DNA of 58,400 bases from Gemmatimonadota bacterium (GTDB lineage: Bacteria; Gemmatimonadota; Gemmatimonadetes; Gemmatimonadales; Gemmatimonadaceae). This document shows positions 17,810 through 25,561 of the stretch, one piece after another. Each line of letters opens with the position of its first letter. The first letter of the stretch is position 1. A program made the position numbers and the translations under genes. Location: the NCBI GenBank assembly GCA_027622655.1, contig JAQBYI010000019.1:1-58400 (forward strand), written 5' to 3'. Below the pieces are notes generated by a model that saw only the letters and a program-made list of their open reading frames with translations, searched no databases and was not told the origin of the DNA.

Positions 17810-18532
17810 ATGCACCTCCGCCTTTTCATCAACATCGATCACGTCGCCACGATCCGGCAGGCGCGGCGTGCGCTTGAGCCCGACCCGGTTCAGGCAGCCG
17901 CGCTGTGCGAAGACGCCGGCGCAGACGGGATTACCGCACATCTCCGGGAAGACCGACGCCACATACAGGACCTCGACGTGGACCGGCTCAAGGCTACGCT
18001 GAGAACGCCGTTCAACCTCGAACTGGCCTGCACAGACGAGATGGTTGCGATCGCCGAGCGACTTGCACCGCACCATGTGACGTTCGTACCTGAGCGCCGC
18101 GAAGAGATCACAACAGAAGGTGGGCTGGACGTGACGCGCGAACCGGAGCGACTGGAGGCGGCGGTGCGGCGCCTCAAAGCCGCCGGAATCGCGACGAGCT
18201 TCTTCATTGATCCGGTTCCGATGATGGTCGAACGGTCGCACTGGATGGGCGCCGACGCCGTGGAGCTCCACACCGGACGGTATGCCGAACGACCGGACGA
18301 CGACCGTTCGCTCCGGGCGCTGCACGACGCGGCACGTCAGGCCGCGGCGCTCGGGCTTGCTGTGCACGCGGGCCACGGGCTGACCACAGCCAACGTCGGA
18401 GCCGTGGCCGCGATTCCGGAAATCGAAGAGCTTAATATCGGCCACACAATCGTCAGTAACGCCATATACGTCGGCATTGCTGCGGCCGTGCGCACCATGC
18501 GGGCCGCCATGGACGCCGGCCGGCCGACCTGA
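17810..18532 (+). CDS. pdxJ: Pyridoxine 5'-phosphate synthase
   Basis: TIM-barrel enzyme that condenses 3-amino-2-oxopropyl phosphate with 1-deoxyxylulose 5-phosphate in the DXP-dependent vitamin B6 pathway. The opening RLFINIDHVATIRQARR, then GADGITAHLREDRRHI, FNLELACTDEMV, VTFVPERREEITTEGGLDV, ADAVELHTGRYA, VHAGHGLTTANV and ELNIGHTIVSNAIYVG are textbook PdxJ blocks, including the catalytic Glu and His residues. The length of 240 residues is normal. It is the first gene of a forward run leading through ispE to ychF. Confidence 0.97.
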   Translation: MHLRLFINIDHVATIRQARRALEPDPVQAAALCEDAGADGITAHLREDRRHIQDLDVDRLKATLRTPFNLELACTDEMVAIAERLAPHHVTFVPERREEITTEGGLDVTREPERLEAAVRRLKAAGIATSFFIDPVPMMVERSHWMGADAVELHTGRYAERPDDDRSLRALHDAARQAAALGLAVHAGHGLTTANVGAVAAIPEIEELNIGHTIVSNAIYVGIAAAVRTMRAAMDAGRPT

Positions 18533-18568
18533 CTACGCGGCGCACGCTGCGCTAACTTCTCACCCGTT

Positions 18569-20245
18569 ATGGGCACCGGACTCCTCGACTTTTTCGTGCT
18601 CGAAGCTGGCGAGTACACCGAACAGCTCGACGGTGCGCTCGCACGTGCGTCCGGCAAGATGCCGGACCTCGACGCGTTCACGCGCAATGCGCGCGCGTTG
18701 CGCGGCAGCGCGACGATGGCCCGCATTCAGGGCATCGCCGGTGTTGCCACAGGCCTTGAACGACTTGGGCGCGGCCTGCGCGACGGCAGCTTGCAGTGGA
18801 CTCCGCAGCTGCGGTCGGCGATTGTCGCGGCTATCGACGATGTAAAGATCCTCGTGCGAAACTCGCGCACCTGGGGCACGGACGACGATGCCCGCGCCGC
18901 GGCGCGGTTGAGCGAACTCGATACCCTCGCGCCCGCGTTTCAGCGCCGATCCGTGGTCACTCCAATGCTCGCAATCGGAAGCGGACTCTGGATGGCGTCC
19001 GAGACCGGCGACATCGCAGTCGGGCTGCAGCGATGGTCCGAGCAGAATGTGGGCGTCGACGCGATGGCGGAGACGATTCGCCGCGTGCGGGCAATGCGTG
19101 GTATCGCCGCGCTCGCCGACCTTCCGCCGATCAAGGATGTCATCGACGCGGTCGACGACGCCGCAAAGACACTCGAACTCGGCACCGTGCCGGGCGACAC
19201 GCACCGCAACCTGTTCAAGGCTGCTGCGGCGCTTCTGCGCGAAGCGTCAGAAGCTGTTCAGGGAGGGCGCAAACCGAGCACCTCATCGGCGGCGGTGAGC
19301 GCGTTTACGGCCGCTGCCGCGCTGATGGTCGTGGGGACGGACGACAAGGACTATGTCGTGCCGATCGCCACGCTCTTTCCCGATGGGGGCGGCGACCACC
19401 TGGTACACGCGGCGCCGAATCCTCCGACGACTCCCGAACAGCGCTTCCGAATGGAAGTGGTGAGCCAAGCCGAGCACCTGCGGCGCCTGATCGCGGATGC
19501 GCGTACGGCCGCCGAAGGACCGAACCGCCAGCGCGCGGCAAATGAGTTGCGCGCGTCGACGCGCGCCCTGCAACGCGCCGCCGAGAGCTTCGGTGAATCA
19601 GCAACGGCTCTTGCCGTTCAAGCGCTGGTCGAGCCGGCTGCCGCGCTCGAAACGCGTGCGCTGGACGAACTGGACCGCGTCGCGATGTTGCTCGCCAATC
19701 CCGCCGCAGCACCGACCGCCGCCGCAACGACCGCAGCAGTACCGACCGCAGCAGTACCGACCGCAGCAGCAACGCCCACTCCGGCTGTCACACATGTCGC
19801 GGTACCGGTCGCACCGCCGGCGGCGCTACCCCTGACGCCCGCGACGCCGCCGTTGGCCCAGCCGGCCGCTCCGCCGCTGCCGACTCCGGCCAGGCCAATG
19901 CGCCCGGCGCCGTCGCTCGCACCGACACCGTACATGGGAACGGCTGCGATTTCGCGGGCAACCGGTGCGTTCGTAATGCCGGCTCCGTCGGGCACGTCGC
20001 TCGAGCACGCGCTCGAATCCGGGCTTACAGGACTCGCTCGGCTCAACGACGAGCCGATGGCCGAGCCCGCTAACATTGATGAGGACGACGGCGTCGTTCC
20101 CATTCAAGAACTCGTGTACCGCGGCCGCGCAGCGCTCGCGCGGGCAATCGAGGTCGGTGAGTCCATTAAGTCGGGCGGCGCGACGCCTGATCAGAAGACC
20201 CTCGCGGAACTGTTCGACCTGCTCGAACTAGCGACGACGGAGTAG
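18569..20245 (+). CDS. HPt-like protein lacking the phospho-accepting histidine
   Basis: Residues 1-100 resemble a histidine-phosphotransfer (HPt) helical domain: LLDFFVLEAGEYTEQLDGAL, then NARALRGSATMARIQGIAGVA in place of the canonical A-H-x-L-K-G-S-A. The phospho-accepting His position is Arg42, so phosphotransfer should not occur. A second, weaker HPt-like helix pair is near 325-380 (ELRASTRALQRAAESFGESA). A Pro/Ala/Thr-rich linker with 15-bp TAAVP repeats follows (about 380-450). A C-terminal helix rich in Glu/Ala closes it (VPIQELVYRGRAALARAIEVG). It may be a scaffold derived from chemosensory or FimL-like proteins; this is inference. The next gene begins 3 bp after its stop. Confidence 0.7.
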   Translation: MGTGLLDFFVLEAGEYTEQLDGALARASGKMPDLDAFTRNARALRGSATMARIQGIAGVATGLERLGRGLRDGSLQWTPQLRSAIVAAIDDVKILVRNSRTWGTDDDARAAARLSELDTLAPAFQRRSVVTPMLAIGSGLWMASETGDIAVGLQRWSEQNVGVDAMAETIRRVRAMRGIAALADLPPIKDVIDAVDDAAKTLELGTVPGDTHRNLFKAAAALLREASEAVQGGRKPSTSSAAVSAFTAAAALMVVGTDDKDYVVPIATLFPDGGGDHLVHAAPNPPTTPEQRFRMEVVSQAEHLRRLIADARTAAEGPNRQRAANELRASTRALQRAAESFGESATALAVQALVEPAAALETRALDELDRVAMLLANPAAAPTAAATTAAVPTAAVPTAAATPTPAVTHVAVPVAPPAALPLTPATPPLAQPAAPPLPTPARPMRPAPSLAPTPYMGTAAISRATGAFVMPAPSGTSLEHALESGLTGLARLNDEPMAEPANIDEDDGVVPIQELVYRGRAALARAIEVGESIKSGGATPDQKTLAELFDLLELATTE

Positions 20246-20248
20246 ACG

Positions 20249-21373
20249 GTGCGCCTCGGGTGGCGCAGCGCGCTCGGCATCCTCCTGAGCGCGGTCTTCC
20301 TCTGGCTCGTGCTGCGAGGCCAGGATCTCGCGAAGGTCTGGCAGATCTTTTCCGAATCCGACTTCGCGTTGTGGACCGCGTGTGCGCTTTTCGCGACAGT
20401 GATCTTTCCGCTGCGTGCGCGGCGTTGGCAGGCACTTCTTGCCCCGTCGTACGGACGACTTCCCCTCGGCCCGCTCTGGCGATCCACGGCGATAGGGATG
20501 ATGGTGAACAACGTGATCCCGCTGCGCGCCGGCGAGGTCGCGCGCGCGTTCGCGCTCGGCCGCGCCGAGCCCCGGGTGCGATTCACCGTGGCCTTCGGCT
20601 CACTCGCCGTGGACCGGCTCTTTGACGGAACTGTCGTGTTGCTCATGATGCTCGCAGCGACGTTTGCGCCGGAGTTTCCGTCGGAGCACACGATCAACGG
20701 GATTCCACTGTCGTCATACATGCGTCCCGTGGCAGGGTTTCTCGCGGTGATACTGGGCGGGGCGCTGATGCTATTGTTCGCGCCCGCCATCACTGCGCGA
20801 ATGATCGATGCCGTTGTCGGTCGCGTGGCACCAAAATTCGCGCCGCGCGTACACGCGCTCATTGCCGGATTCGTTGACGGCTTGCGCGTGCTTCAGCGGC
20901 CCGCGCTCATTGCCGAGGTCCTGTTCTGGACCGTGCTTCATTGGCTCTGTAACGCATTCGCGTTCTGGCTCGGGTTCCGGGCGTTGGGACTCGTCGTGCC
21001 GTTCAGCGCCGCGCTCTTCCTGCAGGGGTTTATCGTAATCCTCGTCGCCGCGCCGGCGGCACCGGGATTCTTTGGACAGTTCGAGTTGGGCGGCACCGTC
21101 GGACTCGGTCTCTACGGCGTACAGCCCGAAAGCGCGCTGGCGTGGGCGCTCGGTTTCCACATTCTGTCGTACATACCGATCACGGTCATTGGCGCGTGGT
21201 ATCTCACGCAGATCCGCATTCGCTTTGCCGATTTTCGGGTGCCGGACGCGTCCCGCGCGGCGGAGACCAGGGCTGAAAGCTCCGCTGAAGGCACAGCTGA
21301 AGGCACAGCTGAAGGCACAGCTGAAGGCACAGCTGAAGGCACAGCTGAAGGCACAGCTGAGGCTTCGGACTGA
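20249..21373 (+). CDS. Lysylphosphatidylglycerol synthase TM-region family membrane protein (UPF0104/YbhN-like)
   Basis: Multi-pass inner-membrane protein with about seven hydrophobic segments (for example ALGILLSAVFLWLVLR, LWTACALFATVIFPL, FDGTVVLLMMLAATF, AVILGGALMLLFAPAI). Family motifs include LRARRWQALL, GMMVNNVIPLRAGEVARAFALGR and FGSLAVDRLFDG, plus AAPAAPGFFGQFELGG near the end. Such proteins are flippase-like or of unknown transport function; only some act with an LPG synthase domain, which is absent here. The last 28 residues are six AEGT repeats from a 12-bp minisatellite (21284-21355). It is followed 2 bp later by ispE. Confidence 0.85.
   Translation: MRLGWRSALGILLSAVFLWLVLRGQDLAKVWQIFSESDFALWTACALFATVIFPLRARRWQALLAPSYGRLPLGPLWRSTAIGMMVNNVIPLRAGEVARAFALGRAEPRVRFTVAFGSLAVDRLFDGTVVLLMMLAATFAPEFPSEHTINGIPLSSYMRPVAGFLAVILGGALMLLFAPAITARMIDAVVGRVAPKFAPRVHALIAGFVDGLRVLQRPALIAEVLFWTVLHWLCNAFAFWLGFRALGLVVPFSAALFLQGFIVILVAAPAAPGFFGQFELGGTVGLGLYGVQPESALAWALGFHILSYIPITVIGAWYLTQIRIRFADFRVPDASRAAETRAESSAEGTAEGTAEGTAEGTAEGTAEGTAEASD
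21284..21355. repeat. 12-bp tandem repeat, six perfect units (AEGT)
   Basis: GCTGAAGGCACA is repeated six times exactly, encoding a cytosol-facing or tail segment AEGTAEGT... at the C-terminus of the preceding membrane protein. Units are perfect at nucleotide level, so the expansion is recent. Confidence 0.95.
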
Positions 21374-21375
21374 CC

Positions 21376-22329
21376 GTGGCGATCGCGCGCATCGAAGCGC
21401 AGGCCAAGCTCAACCTGTTTCTCCGAATTCTCGGCCGCGAAGCCGACGGCTTTCACCAACTCGAGACGCTCCTCCAGCGCGTGTCGCTGGCTGACTCGAT
21501 TGTCGTGCGTACTGACGTGAGCGGCCGCTCGCTCGAATGCTCCGAAACCAACGTGGGTCCGGTCGAGGGGAACCTCGCGTGGCGCGCCGCGCTCGCATAC
21601 GCGGAAGCTGCCAGATGGCCTGACACGTTCGCGATCGAGATTACGAAACGCATTCCTGTCGGCGGCGGACTTGGCGGCGGCAGCGCCGATGCCGGAGCGA
21701 CTCTGCGCGTGCTCAACGCGCTGGCACCGTCCCCGCTGCCGCTCGAAACGCTGTTCGGCGTTGCGCGGTCGCTTGGCTCCGACGTGCCGTTTCTGACCGG
21801 AGATTCGCCGACCGCACTCGGCTTGGTGCGCGGTGATGTGATCGTTGCGTGCCCGCCCCCGTCGCCGCGCGACGTCATCCTACTCGTCCCGCCATTCGGT
21901 GTGTCGAGCGCGGAGGCGTTTGCTTGGTACGCCGCGGCTCACGTCGGGGATGAGCGAAAGGTGAGCAGGTTGGCAACGCCGGCAAGCGGCATCGCTCTCG
22001 CCACGGTCGAAGCGGCATTGGCTGCGCAGGCCACTCCCGGGGTGACACCCGCGCGCACCGAGCACGGTCTTTCGTGGCGCGAGATCGGCGCACTCTCTGG
22101 CAACGACCTGCAGGCCGTCGTCGTCGAGCGGCATCCGGCCATCGGCACCGCTGTGGCGTTGCTCCGCGCCGCCGGTGCGCCTGTCGTGCAAATGACCGGC
22201 TCAGGTTCCACTGTGTTCGGCATTTTCTTCTCACGGCCGACAGGCGGCATGGTGGCGATCCAGCCAGGGTTCACCGTCCTTCATGCCCAGACCGTCACCC
22301 GGGTGGCGGAAGTGGAGATGGTGAGCTAG
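21376..22329 (+). CDS. ispE: 4-diphosphocytidyl-2-C-methyl-D-erythritol kinase
   Basis: GHMP-family kinase of the MEP isoprenoid pathway, phosphorylating CDP-ME at the 2-hydroxyl. Signatures: QAKLNLFLRILGREADGFHQLETLLQRV at the N-terminus, the glycine-rich ATP loop PVGGGLGGGSADAGATL, LGSDVPF with the catalytic Asp, and the third motif VQMTGSGSTVFGIF. The length of 317 residues is slightly long for the family. The GTG start lies 2 bp after the upstream TGA, so translation is likely coupled. tRNA-Gln follows 66 bp downstream. Confidence 0.96.
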   Translation: MAIARIEAQAKLNLFLRILGREADGFHQLETLLQRVSLADSIVVRTDVSGRSLECSETNVGPVEGNLAWRAALAYAEAARWPDTFAIEITKRIPVGGGLGGGSADAGATLRVLNALAPSPLPLETLFGVARSLGSDVPFLTGDSPTALGLVRGDVIVACPPPSPRDVILLVPPFGVSSAEAFAWYAAAHVGDERKVSRLATPASGIALATVEAALAAQATPGVTPARTEHGLSWREIGALSGNDLQAVVVERHPAIGTAVALLRAAGAPVVQMTGSGSTVFGIFFSRPTGGMVAIQPGFTVLHAQTVTRVAEVEMVS

Positions 22330-22395
22330 GCGAGCGAGCGCCCAACCCGTGCGTCATTTGGCCCACGCCGCCTGCTCCGCTACCTTTCGCCCGAT

Positions 22396-22466
22396 TGCCC
22401 CCTCGTCCAATGGCAGGACATGCGGCTTTGGACCGCAGAATGGTGGTTCGAATCCACCGGGGGCAA
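22396..22466 (+). tRNA. tRNA-Gln (anticodon UUG)
   Basis: The acceptor stem TGCCCCC (22396-22402) pairs with GGGGGCA (22459-22465), with discriminator A at 22466. The anticodon stem TGCGG/CCGCA closes the loop CTTTGGA, giving TTG. The T-arm has GGTTCGAATCC. The class I size of 71 nt fits, and CCA is not encoded. It sits between ispE and prs in the same orientation. Confidence 0.96.
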
Positions 22467-22518
22467 CTCTTCGCGCGTTGACTAACACCCTGCAGCAGCG
22501 TAGGTTAGAAGGCTCTCC

Positions 22519-23472
22519 ATGGATGGCTTGTCGGTACCAGTTCACACGTTCCGCGTGCTCTCCGGAACGGGCAACAGTGGGCTCGCGCGAGAAATCGCGG
22601 AGCACCTTGGTATAGAACTGTGCAGGTGCACGACGAGTCGATTCGCCGACGGCGAAGTCTTCGTGCGAATCGACGAAAACGTGCGGGGCGCGGACGTGTT
22701 CATCGTTCAGTCGACGAACCCGCCCGCGGAGAACATGTTGGAGTTGCTTCTGATGATCGATGCCGCCCGTCGGGCATCAGCGGCACGAGTAACGGTGGTA
22801 GTGCCCTACTTCGGATACGCCCGACAGGACCGCAAGGACCAGCCCCGCGTAGCGATCGGGGCGAAGTTGATGGCAAACCTGATCGAAGCCGCGGGGGCGA
22901 ATCGTGTCCTCGGACTCGACTTCCATGCTCATCAGTTGCAGGGAATGTTTGATCTTCCGGTGGATCACTTGTACGCGGCGCCGGTGTTTACGGCGCACTA
23001 TCGTAAAATGGGGCTGAAGGATCTGGTCGTGGTCGCGCCGGATGTCGGGAGCGCGAAGATGGCGCGTGGATTTGCGAAGCGGTTGAACGGCACGCTCGCG
23101 ATCATCGACAAACGACGACCTGCGGCGAATGTGGCAGAGGTAGTGAACGTCGTCGGCGAAGTTGAGGGAATGGACTGCCTCATCGCTGACGACATGATTG
23201 ATACGGCAGGTTCGGTGTCAGAGGCCGCTCGCGCGCTGAAGCGGCTTGGCGCCAAGGACATCTACGCGTGCGCAACGCACGCGCTGCTGTCGGGGCCTGC
23301 GGTCGAACGACTCTCGAGCGCGCCGATCAAGGAGGTCACGGTAACCAACTCGATCGCCATTCCAGAGTCGCGGCTGTTCCCGCAGTTGAACGTTCTGTCG
23401 GTGGGCGAGTTGTTCGCCAAGGCGATTCGATTCACCCACGCCGACCAGAGTGTGAGCAGTCTGTTCGATTAG
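22519..23472 (+). CDS. prs: Ribose-phosphate pyrophosphokinase
   Basis: Makes PRPP from ribose 5-phosphate and ATP for purine, pyrimidine, histidine and NAD synthesis. Signatures: FRVLSGTGNSGLAREIAEHLG, RFADGEVFVRIDENVRG, the flexible region YFGYARQDRKDQPR, the catalytic-His segment GLDFHAHQLQGMFD, the KRR motif in IIDKRRP and the PRPP loop IADDMIDTAGS. The length of 317 residues is typical. The ATG at 22519 is consistent with the family N-terminus. It is followed by a 7-bp repeat array and then rplY. Confidence 0.97.
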   Translation: MDGLSVPVHTFRVLSGTGNSGLAREIAEHLGIELCRCTTSRFADGEVFVRIDENVRGADVFIVQSTNPPAENMLELLLMIDAARRASAARVTVVVPYFGYARQDRKDQPRVAIGAKLMANLIEAAGANRVLGLDFHAHQLQGMFDLPVDHLYAAPVFTAHYRKMGLKDLVVVAPDVGSAKMARGFAKRLNGTLAIIDKRRPAANVAEVVNVVGEVEGMDCLIADDMIDTAGSVSEAARALKRLGAKDIYACATHALLSGPAVERLSSAPIKEVTVTNSIAIPESRLFPQLNVLSVGELFAKAIRFTHADQSVSSLFD

Positions 23473-23482
23473 CACGCACCGC

Positions 23483-23524
23483 AACCGTTGACTGTTCACC
23501 GTCAACCGTACTCCGTTGACTCGC
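23483..23524. repeat. Degenerate 7-bp repeat array between prs and rplY
   Basis: Six in-phase heptamers: AACCGTT, GACTGTT, CACCGTC, AACCGTA, CTCCGTT, GACTCGC. Within it GTTGAC (23487-23492) can pair with GTCAAC (23501-23506). The 11-mer CCGTCAACCGT (23499-23509) is identical to one in the array before ychF (25525-25535) and, inverted, to the array after pth. The rest of the 144-bp spacer holds nothing else I can identify. Confidence 0.7.
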
Positions 23525-23616
23525 AGTTGCAGTATTAGTTCACAAATGGTGCGCCGCCGGGCCGGCGAATGACCGGGAACCCGCGTAGCGCGCCGATTAT
23601 CTGAGGCACCAATCCC

Positions 23617-24297
23617 ATGGCAACCGCCACGTTTTCCGCGACCGTGCGCACCGAGTCCGGCAAGGGTACCGCGCGCAAGCTGCGCGCCGCCGGCCAGATT
23701 CCGGGCATCATCTACGGCCACGGCCGCGACGCACAATCGCTGTCCCTCGACTCCCACACATTGCATCTGTTGCTTTCGAAGATCAGCTACACCACCACGG
23801 TCATCGAGCTCGATGTGGGCGGAACGGTGGCGCGAACGCTGATCCGCGAACTGCAGCGCCACCCGGTGAAGAGAAATATCCTGCACGTGGATTTTCAGGA
23901 ACTCGTCGCAGGCGAGTTGATCACCGTCCGTATTCCCCTCAAGTTCGTTGGAATACCTGAAGGCGTGCGCAACGGCGGCGGTGTTCTCGACGAAACCGTG
24001 CGCGAGCTGCACATCAGCGTCGATCCCGCGAACATCCCGAACCACATCGACATTGATGTCACGAGTCTGCAGGTCGGCAAGTCTCTGCACGTCCGCGACG
24101 TCGTGGTGCCAGAGGGCGTCGAGCTGCTCGACGATCCGGCAGGCACGATTTGCGTCTGCATGATCCCCAAGGAAGTCGTGGAACCGACGGTCGCCGATGA
24201 AGCTGCCGATGGCGCCGCACCTGCAGAGCCGGAGCTCATCCGCAAGGCGAAGGCCGACGACGAGGACGAGGAAGAGGGCACAGAAGAGAAGAAGTAG
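23617..24297 (+). CDS. rplY: 50S ribosomal protein bL25 (general stress protein CTC type)
   Basis: 5S rRNA-binding protein of the long CTC form. The N-terminal L25 domain reads ATVRTESGKGTARKLRAAGQIPGIIYGHG and LIRELQRHPVKRNILHVDFQEL. The C-terminal TL5 beta domain carries VRIPLKFVGIPEGVRNGGGVLDETVRELHI and PNHIDIDVTSLQVGKSLHV. The tail after about 190 is acidic and disordered (DDEDEEEGTEEKK). The length of 226 residues is normal for the CTC form. It precedes pth, a common order across bacteria (prs-rplY-pth-ychF). Confidence 0.96.
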   Translation: MATATFSATVRTESGKGTARKLRAAGQIPGIIYGHGRDAQSLSLDSHTLHLLLSKISYTTTVIELDVGGTVARTLIRELQRHPVKRNILHVDFQELVAGELITVRIPLKFVGIPEGVRNGGGVLDETVRELHISVDPANIPNHIDIDVTSLQVGKSLHVRDVVVPEGVELLDDPAGTICVCMIPKEVVEPTVADEAADGAAPAEPELIRKAKADDEDEEEGTEEKK

Positions 24298-24383
24298 TCG
24301 CGACTTGTCCGCGCGACGCAGATCCGGGTGGCAACGCCCTGCTCTGCGCGCGCCGGGCAGCGTGACGGGAATCTTCAATCGCC

Positions 24384-24992
24384 ATGAAAGTCATCGTCGG
24401 ACTCGGCAACCCCGGACGGGAATACGAGAAGACGCGTCACAACGTCGGCTGGTGGGTCGTAGACCATCTGGCCGACGTTTGGCGTTTCGACGGCTGGAAA
24501 AAGGACGGCGCCGCGCGAGTGGCGGCGGGCATCGTGCGCGGCACGCGCGTACGACTGGTGAAGCCTCAGGCATTCATGAATATTTCGGGCGAAGTACTGC
24601 GCCCGTACACGCGCCGGCCCTTCTTCTCGATCGCGAACGACATGCTCGTCGTCGTTGACGAAGTGGCCTTCCCTGTTGGCCGGTACCGCTTTCGTGAAAA
24701 GGGATCTGCCGGTGGCCACAACGGGCTCAAGAGTGTGCAACAACACCTGGCGACATCGGAGTACGGCCGCCTCCGCATTGGCGTCGGCCCGCCGGAGGAT
24801 CGGGAGCGTGGCGTGAACCTCAGCGACTACGTGCTGAGCGCGATGGGCAAGGCCGATACGGCCGCGGTGCACGACCTTCTGCCAGAGCTGACGGATGGGG
24901 TCGAGACGTGGATCAAGTCGGGGATGAAGGAAACGATGAACAAGTACACGGGGAAGCCACCCCAATCCGACGACGACAACAACAGCGAGTAG
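24384..24992 (+). CDS. pth: Peptidyl-tRNA hydrolase
   Basis: Releases tRNA from prematurely dropped peptidyl-tRNA. Signatures: VIVGLGNPGREYEKTRHNVGWWVVD with the catalytic His20, KPQAFMNISGE, VVVDEVAFPVGRYRFREKGSAGGHNGLKSV with the conserved Asp and Asn, and YGRLRIGVGPP. The length of 202 residues is normal. Its TAG stop lies inside the first heptamer of the repeat array at 24989-25023, so the array begins exactly at the gene end. Confidence 0.97.
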   Translation: MKVIVGLGNPGREYEKTRHNVGWWVVDHLADVWRFDGWKKDGAARVAAGIVRGTRVRLVKPQAFMNISGEVLRPYTRRPFFSIANDMLVVVDEVAFPVGRYRFREKGSAGGHNGLKSVQQHLATSEYGRLRIGVGPPEDRERGVNLSDYVLSAMGKADTAAVHDLLPELTDGVETWIKSGMKETMNKYTGKPPQSDDDNNSE

Positions 24993-25023
24993 ACGGTTTA
25001 CGGTTGACGGCTGACGGCCGCCG
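24989..25023. repeat. 7-bp repeat array, left inverted arm around the four-helix-bundle gene
   Basis: Heptamers GTAGACG, GTTTACG, GTTGACG, GCTGACG and GCCGCCG run in phase. ACGGTTGACGGC at 25000-25011 is the perfect 12-bp reverse complement of 25524-25535 on the other side of the gene. The array supplies both the pth stop codon and, on the reverse strand, the stop codon and last residues (AVSRQP) of the four-helix-bundle protein. Confidence 0.75.
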
Positions 25024-25420
25024 GTGGTGCGGAAGGCCGGGAACGGCGCGGCACAGTGCGCTCGAGGGGAGCGCGGACACGCGCGACTAGCGACGACAAC
25101 ATCTTCTTCACCTGCTCCGTGCGTGCTTCGAGTTTTGCGAACGCAGCGATGGGCAGCATGTCCAGATCGCGCGCGAGCAGGAGGTGGTAGTGCAGCTCAT
25201 GCGCCGATGCCAGCGCCATCTGCAGGAAGCGCGCGAACTCGCGCTGCGATCCGTGTCCGCATCCCTCGGCGATGTTCGCCGGGATTGAGCTCGCCGACCG
25301 CCTCATCTGCGACGCTAACCCGGGATACCGTCGCTCAGATGCCGTCGTCGTCGCCCCATACAGTATCACAACCAGATCGTGCGCCTTCACCCAGACATCG
25401 AGCCTCCTGAAATCCTGCAT
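24998..25420 (-). CDS. Four-helix-bundle protein (23S rRNA intervening-sequence / S23 family)
   Basis: The ATG at 25420 is preceded by CGGGAGGTGGTG, a strong ribosome binding site. The protein begins MQDFRRLDVWVKAHDLVV and continues with YPGLASQMRRSASSIPANIAEGCG, SQREFARFLQMALASAHELHYHLLLARDL and a last helix KLEARTEQVKKMLSSLVARV. These are the standard four helices of the TIGR02436/IVS family, first seen in 23S rRNA intervening sequences and related to Avd of retroelements. The molecular role is unknown, possibly nucleic-acid binding. The C-terminal 20 or so residues are basic/Pro-rich and run into the heptamer array. It is transcribed against pth and ychF, as expected of an inserted unit. 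Confidence 0.9.
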   Translation of the reverse strand: MQDFRRLDVWVKAHDLVVILYGATTTASERRYPGLASQMRRSASSIPANIAEGCGHGSQREFARFLQMALASAHELHYHLLLARDLDMLPIAAFAKLEARTEQVKKMLSSLVARVRAPLERTVPRRSRPSAPPAAVSRQP

Positions 25421-25507
25421 CACCACCTCCCGTTGCCTCAGCATGGCACCGGAACGCGAACTCGCCCCCATCAATCCAACGCAGCCGGGTAGATTCCACC
25501 GCCCACG

Positions 25508-25549
25508 CGACCGACAACTGTCGGCCGTCAACCGTCTGCCGTACACTCG
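25508..25549. repeat. 7-bp repeat array, right inverted arm upstream of ychF
   Basis: Heptamers CGACCGA, CAACTGT, CGGCCGT, CAACCGT, CTGCCGT and ACACTCG run in phase. The block GCCGTCAACCGT (25524-25535) is the inverted copy of the left arm. The array ends 12 bp before the ychF ATG, so it lies where the ychF promoter or leader would be expected. Confidence 0.75.
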
Positions 25550-25561
25550 CCCTTGCAGGTA

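Noticed and set aside
23218-24378. A 386-residue reverse ORF across prs-rplY-pth
   Set aside because: Overlaps three clear housekeeping genes and shows no family features.
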